Assembly (NCBI RefSeq): GCF_900113875.1 | Contig: NZ_FORA01000001.1 | Span: 744,001 to 808,000 of the forward strand | Length of the DNA: 64,000 nucleotides | DNA from: Jannaschia pohangensis | GTDB taxonomy: Bacteria > Pseudomonadota > Alphaproteobacteria > Rhodobacterales > Rhodobacteraceae | Direction: 5' to 3' | Part shown: piece after piece, positions 55,683-64,000 of the stretch | Layout: every line of letters starts with the position of its first letter | Numbering within the stretch: the stretch's first letter is position 1 | Notes under the pieces: model-generated | What the model saw: only the letters and a program-made list of their open reading frames with translations | Told to the model about the DNA's origin: nothing | Databases searched by the model: none | Position numbers and translations under genes: made by a program

Positions 55683-56038
55683 CCGAACCCTTCGACGGCA
55701 AGCGCTGGCACGACATGGGCGGCGCCGTGGCCCACCCGCTGATGGGGCCGATGCCGGGCGACGACCACGACTTCGCGATCTGGGAAAAGCGCGTCGACGC
55801 CCTGGTGATCCTGTCGGGCCTCAAGGGGGCGTTCACCGTCGACGGCTTGCGTCGCGTGCTCGAAGACATGGGCGAAGAGGCGTTCGAGACGATGACCTAC
55901 TACGAACGGTGGGTCGCCAGCCTGAACCAGAACCTGCTCGAGGCGGGGACCTATTCCGTCGCCGAACTGGCCGAACGCATGGATGCGGTCCGGGCGCGCG
56001 GCACCACCTATGGCGCGGCGTCCGATGCAGGTGTTTGA
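55679..56038 (+). CDS. Nitrile hydratase/thiocyanate hydrolase beta N-terminal half
   Basis: A 119-residue protein equal to the N-terminal half of a nitrile hydratase beta subunit: WHDMGGAVAHPLMGP, then WEKRVDALVILSG and LEDMGEEAFETMTYYERWVASLNQNLLEAG, which is the YYExW signature. In ordinary nitrile hydratase it is fused to the SH3-like half. Here that half is a separate gene (56025), as in thiocyanate hydrolase, whose beta and alpha subunits correspond to the two halves. An accessory (P14K-type) role is the alternative. It overlaps the previous gene by four bases. Confidence 0.8.
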   Translation: MTEPFDGKRWHDMGGAVAHPLMGPMPGDDHDFAIWEKRVDALVILSGLKGAFTVDGLRRVLEDMGEEAFETMTYYERWVASLNQNLLEAGTYSVAELAERMDAVRARGTTYGAASDAGV

Positions 56039-56300
56039 GCCGGGCACCGAAGTGCGCGTCCGCCGCATGATGCCGCCCGGGCACGTGCGCACCCCCGCCT
56101 ATCTGCGCGGTCATGTGGGCCGGGTCGAGCGCGTCCTCGGCCCCTTTGGCAACCCCGAACAACTGGCCTATGGCCACACGCCCGACAGGCTCCCGCTCTA
56201 CCGCGTGCGGTTCCGGATGGCGGACGTCTGGGGCGACGAAGGGCACCGGGACGACACCCTCGACGCCGAAATCTATGCCCATTGGCTGGAGCCGCTCTGA
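56025..56300 (+). CDS. Nitrile hydratase/thiocyanate hydrolase beta C-terminal half
   Basis: A 91-residue SH3-like protein equal to the C-terminal half of a nitrile hydratase beta subunit: FEPGTEVRVRRMMPPGHVRTPAYLRGHVGRVERV, then YRVRFRMADVWGDEG and a terminal AEIYAHWLEPL. It begins inside the end of the preceding gene (14-base overlap) and ends one base into the next start. Confidence 0.87.
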   Translation: MQVFEPGTEVRVRRMMPPGHVRTPAYLRGHVGRVERVLGPFGNPEQLAYGHTPDRLPLYRVRFRMADVWGDEGHRDDTLDAEIYAHWLEPL

Positions 56301-56941
56301 TGCCCCACGATCACCACGACCATGACCACCTGTCCCCCTCGGGCCACCCGTACCGCGCGGATCAGGATCAGGGGCTGACCTATTGGCAGGTCATGGAAAT
56401 CGCCATTCGCGAGCTGATGATCGAAAAGGGCCTCGTCACCGCGGCCGAGGTGCAGGCCCAGGTCGACGCCATGGACGCCCGCACGCCCGCCCAGGGGGCC
56501 GCCGTTGTGGCCCGCGCCTGGACCGATCCGGCCTTCCGCGACAGGCTGCTGGCCGACGGCTCCGCCGCCTGCGCCGAGATGGGGTTCGACGTCGGCCCCA
56601 TGAAGCTGATCGCGGTCGAGAACACCGCCGACACCCACAACGTTGTCGTCTGCACGCTGTGTTCGTGCTATCCGCGCAACCTTCTGGGCCTGCCGCCCGA
56701 TTGGTACAAATCGCGCGCCTACCGCAGCCGCACCGTCCGCGAGCCGCGCAAGGTGCTGGCCGAATTCGGCCTGACCCTGCCCGATGATGTCACCGTCCGC
56801 GTCCACGACAGCACCGCCGACATGCGTTACCTCGTGGTGCCCGCGCGCCCCGCAGGGACGAATGGACTGGACGAAACCGCCCTCGCCGCCCTCGTCACCC
56901 GCGACAGCATGATCGGCGTCGGCGTGGCCAAGGCGTCCTAG
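56300..56941 (+). CDS. Nitrile hydratase alpha / thiocyanate hydrolase gamma-like catalytic subunit
   Basis: A 213-residue protein with the metal-claw motif CTLCSC at Cys-118, Cys-121 and Cys-123, where two cysteines are oxidised in the mature enzyme. CTLCSC is the cobalt form; iron enzymes have CSLCSC. The motif SCYPRNLLGLPPDWYKS completes the site. The first ten residues are rich in His and Asp (MPHDHHDHDH), an unusual addition that may help bind cobalt. A cobalt nitrile hydratase or thiocyanate hydrolase are the two candidate activities. Confidence 0.88.
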   Translation: MPHDHHDHDHLSPSGHPYRADQDQGLTYWQVMEIAIRELMIEKGLVTAAEVQAQVDAMDARTPAQGAAVVARAWTDPAFRDRLLADGSAACAEMGFDVGPMKLIAVENTADTHNVVVCTLCSCYPRNLLGLPPDWYKSRAYRSRTVREPRKVLAEFGLTLPDDVTVRVHDSTADMRYLVVPARPAGTNGLDETALAALVTRDSMIGVGVAKAS

Positions 56942-56944
56942 GGC

Positions 56945-57265
56945 GTGCCGGGCGAAATCGCTCAAGCCGCGGGCGAGGCGCTGCTCGCGCTGTTCGCCCG
57001 ACCGATCTACGGGAGCGACGACGCGCCCAAGCCGCAGATCCGCCGCAACATCCTGCGCGTCATCGGGTTTGGCGGCGTCGCCGTGATGGCGCTCTGGCTG
57101 CTGGATCTGACTCCGTTCGACGCCTTGCCCATGTTCCCAACGGGTCTCTGGATCCTGGCCTTCCTCATCGTGCTTTTCGCGGAATTCGAACTCGGAAACT
57201 GGCGTGTCGGGATCGCGGCCTGGCTGGCCGCGGGCACGCTTGTCGCGATCTGGTGGGTCACATGA
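56945..57265 (+). CDS. Small membrane protein in the nitrile-hydratase-like operon
   Basis: A 106-residue protein starting at a GTG four bases after the catalytic subunit. A soluble amphipathic N-terminus (GEIAQAAGEALLALFARPIYG) precedes three short hydrophobic segments (about residues 38-52, 62-80 and 88-104). No family is recognised. It overlaps the VOC gene by four bases. Confidence 0.6.
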   Translation: MPGEIAQAAGEALLALFARPIYGSDDAPKPQIRRNILRVIGFGGVAVMALWLLDLTPFDALPMFPTGLWILAFLIVLFAEFELGNWRVGIAAWLAAGTLVAIWWVT

Positions 57266-57702
57266 TCAGCCACATCACGCTTGGCGTGACGGACATGGAC
57301 CGCGCCGCCCGCTTCTACCGCGCCATCGCCGCACCGCTCGCTTTGTTCGAGCGGCAGGTCGAGGAGGACGGCGGTCCCCCGATGATCTGCTTTCAGGCGG
57401 CCGGGCTGGATATTCCGCTCCTCTTCATCAGCACGCCTTTCAATGAGTCCCCCGCAACCGCCGGAAACGGCACCATGGCCGCCTTCATCGCGCCCAGTCG
57501 GGATGCCGTCGATGCCGCCCATGCGGCGGCCCTCGCCCATGGCGGAACCTGCGAAGGCCCCCCGGGCCTGCGCCCGCACTATGCCCCCGACTACTACGGC
57601 GCCTATTTCCGCGACCCCGATGGGAACAAGCTGCACGTCGTCTACCGGGCTTCCTTGCAAGCGTTCCGCACGGGCAAAAACTCTTGCCGGAAGGGTTCTT
57701 GA
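57262..57702 (+). CDS. VOC-family (glyoxalase-like) protein
   Basis: A 146-residue protein with two beta-alpha-beta-beta-beta units. ISHITLGVTDMDRAARFYRAIAAP starts the fold and YGAYFRDPDGNKLHVVYR ends it. His and Glu at these ends are usual metal ligands. The reaction is not assigned. It may be the last gene of the run beginning at the sulfur transporters. Confidence 0.88.
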   Translation: MISHITLGVTDMDRAARFYRAIAAPLALFERQVEEDGGPPMICFQAAGLDIPLLFISTPFNESPATAGNGTMAAFIAPSRDAVDAAHAAALAHGGTCEGPPGLRPHYAPDYYGAYFRDPDGNKLHVVYRASLQAFRTGKNSCRKGS

Positions 57703-57729
57703 TAGAGACTTTCGAGAAAACCCTTTCGG
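57687..57729. terminator. Long imperfect hairpin between convergent genes
   Basis: CCGGAAGGGTT and AACCCTTTCGG pair over 11 bp (one wobble). CTTGA/TCGAG extends the stem on the loop side, with a 2-nt bulge and a 9-nt loop. It spans the stop of the VOC gene and ends just before the stop of the convergent permease gene. Confidence 0.6.
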
Positions 57730-57730
57730 C

Positions 57731-58708
57731 TCACCGGCCCCGGATTCGCGGGTCCAGAGCGTCGCGCAGGCCGTCGCCGACATAGTTGATCGACAGCACC
57801 ACCAGCGAGATCGCCATGCCGGGCCAGAAGGCGCGGCCCGGGTAGAGTTCGAGGTAGGGCACGCCGTCGTTCAGCAACCGGCCCCAGGTCGGGAAGTCGG
57901 GCGGAAAGCCAAGGCCCAGGAAGGACAGCGCCGATTCCGTGATGATGGCCGTGGCGATACCAAGGGTGGCCGACACCATGATCGGGGACATGATATTGGG
58001 CAGGATGTGCCGCGTCACGATGCGCCGCGGCGGTGTGCCGGTGGCGCGGGCGGCCAGCACGAACTCACGCTCTTTCAACGCGAGGACGTCGCCCCGCACG
58101 ATCCGGGCGGTCTGCATCCACGAGGTGATCCCGATGGCGGAGACGATCAGGATGAAAATCCCCATCTCGATCCCGAAGGCCGCCGTCAAAGGCTCGCGGA
58201 ACAGCAGCACCATGACCAGCAGCAGCGGCAGCAGGGGCAGCGCCAGGAACAGGTCGGTGAGCCGCATCAGCACCCCGTCCAAGCGTCGGAAATAGCCCGC
58301 AAGAACGCCAACCAATGTCCCGAGAAACAGGCTCAGCAGCATCGCCGTCATGCCGACGGCCAGCGACACGCGCCCGCCCTCGATCATCCGGGCAAAGATG
58401 TCGCGGCCCAACTGGTCGGTGCCGAAGGGGGCGGTCAGGCTCATCGGGGCGTTGCGGGCGCGGATGTTGGTCTTGGTGGGATCGACGTCCCAGACGTAGG
58501 GCCCGATGAGCACGACCAGCACGATCAGCAGGAAGATGATCGCCCCCGCCATGGCCCCCTTGTGAGAGCGGAACTGGTCCCAGACGTCCCACCACTGGCT
58601 GCGGGCGCGCGTCCGAAGGACCGGCCCGCCCCCGGCCACCGCACCCGAAGCCGCCACCGTGGCCATGTCCGCGCCGACAGGCGTGTCGGGGTCGCGCGCA
58701 TCAGTCAT
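57731..58708 (-). CDS. Dipeptide/oligopeptide ABC permease (DppC-type)
   Basis: A 325-residue inner-membrane protein. A proline- and alanine-rich N-terminus leads into the OppC_N helix (KGAMAGAIIFLLIVLVVLIGPYVW). PFGTDQLGRDIFARMIEGGRVSLAVG is the family signature. The EAA loop is VLAARATGTPPRRIVTRHILPNIMSPI. It overlaps dppB by eight bases. I start at the ATG at 58708. Confidence 0.93.
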   Translation of the reverse strand: MTDARDPDTPVGADMATVAASGAVAGGGPVLRTRARSQWWDVWDQFRSHKGAMAGAIIFLLIVLVVLIGPYVWDVDPTKTNIRARNAPMSLTAPFGTDQLGRDIFARMIEGGRVSLAVGMTAMLLSLFLGTLVGVLAGYFRRLDGVLMRLTDLFLALPLLPLLLVMVLLFREPLTAAFGIEMGIFILIVSAIGITSWMQTARIVRGDVLALKEREFVLAARATGTPPRRIVTRHILPNIMSPIMVSATLGIATAIITESALSFLGLGFPPDFPTWGRLLNDGVPYLELYPGRAFWPGMAISLVVLSINYVGDGLRDALDPRIRGR

Positions 58709-59708
58709 AGCGGATCCTCGGATCAAGGATGCCGTAAAGAATATCGGCAATCAGGTTGAAGAGCACGATCAGCACCGCGATGATGAAGGTCACGGTCTGC
58801 ACCATGGGCAGGTCGTTGGCCTGAATGGCCGTGATCAGAAGCTGACCGATGCCGTTCACCTTGAACACTTGTTCGGTGATGATGGCGCCACCGAAAACCT
58901 GCGGCACGCCCAGGGCGATCACGGTGACCACCGGGATCATCGAATTGCGCAGAACGTGGACAAGGACGACGGCGCGTTCCTGCAACCCCTTGGCGCGGGC
59001 GGTGCGGACGTAATCCTGATCGAGGTTGTCGAGCATCGAGGCGCGCATGAACCGCGACAGCTGCGACGTGATCTGTAGCGCCAGGACCATCACCGGCAGG
59101 AACATCTGGCGGATCTGGAAGACGAAGGCGTCCCAACCGTCGACAACGTGGGTGGTGTCATAGATCGACGGGAACCACTTGAGCTGAACCGCGAAGATGA
59201 TGATGACCAGAACGCCCGAAAAGAACGGCGGGACCGAGAAGCCGACCATCGTGACGAAGGTGCCGGCCTGGTCGAAGACCGAATACTGGCGATAGGCGGA
59301 ATAGATGCCGACCGGAATGGCGATCAGGATAGCCACGATATAGGCGGTGCCCACGACCCAGAGGGTCTGGGGAATACGCTCGGCGATGGCGATGAAGACC
59401 GGCGCGCGGTTCTGCCAGCTGATGATGCGCAGCTTGCCTTCGGCAAAGGACGTGCCGAAGAGGGCATCGAAGATATTGAGCGGCTCGATCCAGAAGAACT
59501 GCACGATCCATTTCCAGAAGCGGATCGGGGCCGGTTCACCAAGGCCCAAGGCCTGGCGCATCTGCTCCTTGACCTCGGGCGGGACGGTCAGGGGGACGTT
59601 CGCCATCGGATCGCCGGGGGCTAGCTCCAACAGCATGAAGATCACCAGTGCGATGAACAGAAGCGTCGGGATTGCAAAGAACAATCGTCGGATGGTGAAG
59701 GTCAGCAT
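58701..59708 (-). CDS. Dipeptide/oligopeptide ABC permease (DppB-type)
   Basis: A 335-residue permease with six helices. MLTFTIRRLFFAIPTLLFIALVIFMLLELAPGDP is the classic DppB start. The EAA loop is VRTARAKGLQERAVVLVHVLRNSMIPV. A long periplasmic insert near residues 60-100 is typical of this branch. It forms the translocation pore with the DppC-type protein. Confidence 0.94.
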   Translation of the reverse strand: MLTFTIRRLFFAIPTLLFIALVIFMLLELAPGDPMANVPLTVPPEVKEQMRQALGLGEPAPIRFWKWIVQFFWIEPLNIFDALFGTSFAEGKLRIISWQNRAPVFIAIAERIPQTLWVVGTAYIVAILIAIPVGIYSAYRQYSVFDQAGTFVTMVGFSVPPFFSGVLVIIIFAVQLKWFPSIYDTTHVVDGWDAFVFQIRQMFLPVMVLALQITSQLSRFMRASMLDNLDQDYVRTARAKGLQERAVVLVHVLRNSMIPVVTVIALGVPQVFGGAIITEQVFKVNGIGQLLITAIQANDLPMVQTVTFIIAVLIVLFNLIADILYGILDPRIRYD

Positions 59709-59739
59709 CTTCGGCGTCTCGGTTCAGATCACTGGGGAT

Positions 59740-59763
59740 GGGGGCGACGCGGACGCCGCCCCC
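59740..59763 (-). terminator. Intercistronic hairpin after the peptide-binding protein gene
   Basis: GGGGGCG and CGCCCCC pair over 7 bp around a 10-nt loop between the binding-protein stop and the dppB-type start. It lacks a T-run. It probably shields the upstream mRNA and lowers expression of the permease genes. Confidence 0.5.
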
Positions 59764-59779
59764 GGTTGGTGTGCGGGGA

Positions 59780-61495
59780 TCACTCGCCGATGCGGTACCA
59801 GTCGGCGATGTTCCACAGCTCGCTGTCCCAGACGTTCAGCTTGATGCCGCCAAGGGAGTTCGCGTGCGCCGACAGGCGACCACGGTGAACCAGGGGGATC
59901 TGGCCGCCGTTCATGATGTACATGTCGTTGAGTTCCTTGGCGATGCGCTGACGCTCCGCCAGATCGCCCGTGCGGCTCAGCTCGGCCAGAAGATCGTCAT
60001 ACTCCTGCATGCAGAAACGCGGGATGTTCTCGCCCTGCCACTGGTTGTCGGGGTTGGGGATCCGGTTGCAAAGCTGGCTTGCCAGATAGGATTGCGGATC
60101 GGTGCCGTTGAAGGTGTTCGCGTACATTTCCACGTCGGCATAGAACTTCTGGAAGGTGTCGGGCGAACCCGCATCCCCGCCAAAGAACACCGAGGCGTCG
60201 ATGTTGCGCAGCTCGACCGCGAAGCCGATCTCTTCCCACCATTCCTTGATCAGCGCCTGGAAGTCCTGACGGACGGCGTTGGTCGACGTCTGATAGAGCA
60301 TCCGCAGCTCGACACCGTCCTTTTCGCGGACGCCGTCACCGTTGCTATCGACCCAACCGGCCTCTTCCAGCATGGCCTTCGCGCCTTCGATGTCCTGCGT
60401 GTCGCAGCTCATCGAGGTCGAGTTGAACGCCTCGGGGGCCGGCACGAGGTTGCAGGTCACCCGACCTGCCTGGCCATAGCCGATCTCGACCAGCAGGGGC
60501 CGGTCAATCGCCATCGACAGAGCGCGGTAGACGGCCGGATCCTGAAGGAACGGGTGCGGACGGACCACGGACCGCTCATCGGGCCCGAGGGCTGGATCGG
60601 GATTGGTATGGTTCAGCTCGATCCGCTCGACCAGCGGGCCGAAACCGACCACGGGCTTGCCAAGGCCGCCCGCTTCCATCGCCGCGATGACATCGGGGGC
60701 AAGTTGCAGGTTCCAGGCATAGTCGAATTCGCCGGTCTGCATGACGGCGCGGCCTGCCGCGTCGGCATCGCCGCCGCCCTTGAAGTTCACGGTCTGGAAC
60801 GCGGGCTTGGACGCATCGCGGAAGTTCGGGTTGGCCGACAGCGAGATGACGTCATTGGTGCGGAACTCATCGACCACGAAGGGGCCGGTTCCGATGGGTC
60901 CGAAGTTCTGATCGGTGCAGGTCGACGCCGCGGCACCAAGGCAGTCGGCGAATTGCGCGGCCTGAAGGATCGGGCTCTCGCCGCCGACGAAGGCGGTATA
61001 GGGATAGGGCGTCGGCTCCTTGAAGTTGACGACGACGGTCAATTCATCCGGCGTCTCGACGCTCGCCACCGGTTCGAACTTGGCACCCTGGGCGCAGCCG
61101 CCTTCGGGGTGGGTGCAATACTCGTAGGTGAACTTGACGTCGGCACTGGTGAAGGGCGTGCCGTCGGACCACAGGATGCCCGGCGTGATCTTCCAGGTGA
61201 TCTGGGTCAGATCCTCCGAAAAGCCTCCGTTCTCGATGGTCGGGATCTCATCGACCAGCCAGGGCTGGATCTGCCCCGTCTCGTCGAAGCGGGCCAGCGG
61301 CTCGACGATGAGCGAGGCGGCCTCGATGTCCTTGGTTCCGCCCGACAGGAACGGGTTCAGCGTGGACGGCGCCTGCCAGTAGATGATGTTGAGCTGCCCG
61401 TCGCGGCCGCGTTCGCCCTCGTGCCCGTCGGCATATGCCATCGGGGCCAGGACGAAGCTGGCAGCTGCGCAGAGCAGGGCTGACTTCGTGTTCAT
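59780..61495 (-). CDS. Peptide ABC substrate-binding protein
   Basis: A 571-residue SBP_bac_5-type protein. The signal peptide is MNTKSALLCAAASFVLAPMAYA. The mature part includes TITWKITPGILWSDGTPFTSADVKFTYEY, the family signature, and pairs of cysteines that may form disulfides (CTHPEGGC and others). Ligands of such proteins are peptides, though nickel, opines or sugars occur. It is placed between the ATPase genes and the permease genes, and the start at 61495 gives the signal peptide. Confidence 0.93.
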   Translation of the reverse strand: MNTKSALLCAAASFVLAPMAYADGHEGERGRDGQLNIIYWQAPSTLNPFLSGGTKDIEAASLIVEPLARFDETGQIQPWLVDEIPTIENGGFSEDLTQITWKITPGILWSDGTPFTSADVKFTYEYCTHPEGGCAQGAKFEPVASVETPDELTVVVNFKEPTPYPYTAFVGGESPILQAAQFADCLGAAASTCTDQNFGPIGTGPFVVDEFRTNDVISLSANPNFRDASKPAFQTVNFKGGGDADAAGRAVMQTGEFDYAWNLQLAPDVIAAMEAGGLGKPVVGFGPLVERIELNHTNPDPALGPDERSVVRPHPFLQDPAVYRALSMAIDRPLLVEIGYGQAGRVTCNLVPAPEAFNSTSMSCDTQDIEGAKAMLEEAGWVDSNGDGVREKDGVELRMLYQTSTNAVRQDFQALIKEWWEEIGFAVELRNIDASVFFGGDAGSPDTFQKFYADVEMYANTFNGTDPQSYLASQLCNRIPNPDNQWQGENIPRFCMQEYDDLLAELSRTGDLAERQRIAKELNDMYIMNGGQIPLVHRGRLSAHANSLGGIKLNVWDSELWNIADWYRIGE

Positions 61496-61542
61496 GGTCT
61501 CTCTCCTTGTTGGGTGCTCGCCCGTTCTCAGGGGTCCTCGGG

Positions 61543-63557
<2,015 letters not shown>

Positions 63558-63763
63558 CCACCACTCCCCGGTTGATTATGTTTCGGCCAGATCGTGAGCG
63601 TCCGGCTATCCCGATACGCTAACAGACATCCCCAAACCCGCAAGCCATTAACCGACGCGCCCGAATTGACGGCACGTCGCCCGTCGGGACGACCATGGTG
63701 CGGGCACATCCCTTGACGTCTGCCCATTCCCGCAGCACCCATGAAACCCGAAGGAGCCATGCC

Positions 63764-64000
63764 ATGCCGATGACCCTCACTGCGTTCGAGATCATGGAAA
63801 AGCTGATCGCCTTTCCCACCGTCAGCCGCGATTCCAACCTGCCGCTCATCGATTGGGTCGAGGAGTATCTGGCCAGCCACGGGGTCAGCGCGCGCCGGGT
63901 CTATGACGACACCGGGCTCAAGGCCGCGCTCTATGCCAATGTCGGCCCCGAGGTCGAAGGCGGCATCGTCCTGTCGGGCCACACCGACGTGGTGCCGGTC
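63764..64000 (+). CDS. ArgE/M20 family deacylase (3' partial)
   Basis: The first 79 codons of a zinc aminoacylase. MTLTAFEIMEKLIAFPTVSRDSNLPLIDWVEEYL is the typical ArgE start, and LSGHTDVVPV, at the very end, supplies the first metal His and Asp. The likely product is acetylornithine deacetylase or a related deacylase. I start at the ATG after AAGGAG; the next ATG is two codons later. The gene runs off the window. Being divergent from a peptide importer, it may process imported acyl-amino acids. Confidence 0.88.
   Translation, partial: MPMTLTAFEIMEKLIAFPTVSRDSNLPLIDWVEEYLASHGVSARRVYDDTGLKAALYANVGPEVEGGIVLSGHTDVVPV

Overview
The window is high-GC DNA from an alphaproteobacterium, most likely a member of the Rhodobacterales (Roseobacter/Rhodobacter group). 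Signs of this are a zeta-type F1-ATPase inhibitor (DUF1476), a methionine synthase split into separate proteins, GAAC-N7-GAAC LexA boxes, a CcsR ('cuckoo')-type RNA with CCUCCUCCC loops, and a cdd-deoA-deoB-add-upp salvage operon. It reads as chromosomal DNA. Housekeeping blocks alternate with small accessory patches, several of them decayed. No rRNA, tRNA, CRISPR array or replication origin was recognised.

Layout: 1-6.3 kb holds a cytochrome b561 with a membrane-bound HTH protein, a zinc alcohol dehydrogenase, CsbD, and the purine genes purS and purC, separated by an ArsR-type regulator and a NIPSNAP protein. 6.3-8.2 kb is a decayed patch with a DUF2235/Tle1-like lipase fragment, a lipoprotein and a doubtful PAAR-like remnant, possibly left from a type VI secretion effector locus. 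8.2-16.8 kb carries two parts of the split methionine synthase (methyltransferase and corrinoid protein), an SOS-box-controlled radical SAM protein, an Ada-like regulator, a DMT exporter, a GST, YbjQ and DUF1638. 16.8-21.4 kb runs purL, three small membrane proteins, then bolA and grxD.

The standout region is 23.2-28.1 kb. A guanidine-I (ykkC) riboswitch precedes a NitT/TauT-type ABC importer, an agmatinase-family enzyme with the features of the nickel-dependent guanidine hydrolase GdmH, and a translationally coupled histidine-rich protein. A further coupled ORF, which looks like the start of a HupE/UreJ nickel permease, is cut off next to an IS3-family remnant. Together they suggest guanidine sensing, uptake and hydrolysis to urea and ammonia. 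The usual HypA/HypB-like helpers are absent here and the histidine-rich protein sits where they would be.

28.6-38 kb contains der-bamB-yfgM, an RND pump with its adaptor, and the CcsR-like RNA. 38-47 kb has a TfoX C-terminal-domain protein, the nucleoside salvage operon, and gltX. 48-53 kb has a hydrolase-OsmC fusion and a prpE gene overlapping a hybrid histidine kinase. 53-57.7 kb has a trkH broken by an in-frame amber codon, a YeeE/YedE-type sulfur transporter pair, a phosphatase, and a three-gene nitrile hydratase/thiocyanate hydrolase-like set with a split beta subunit. 57.7-64 kb is a complete dipeptide/oligopeptide ABC operon divergent from the start of an ArgE/M20 deacylase that runs off the end.
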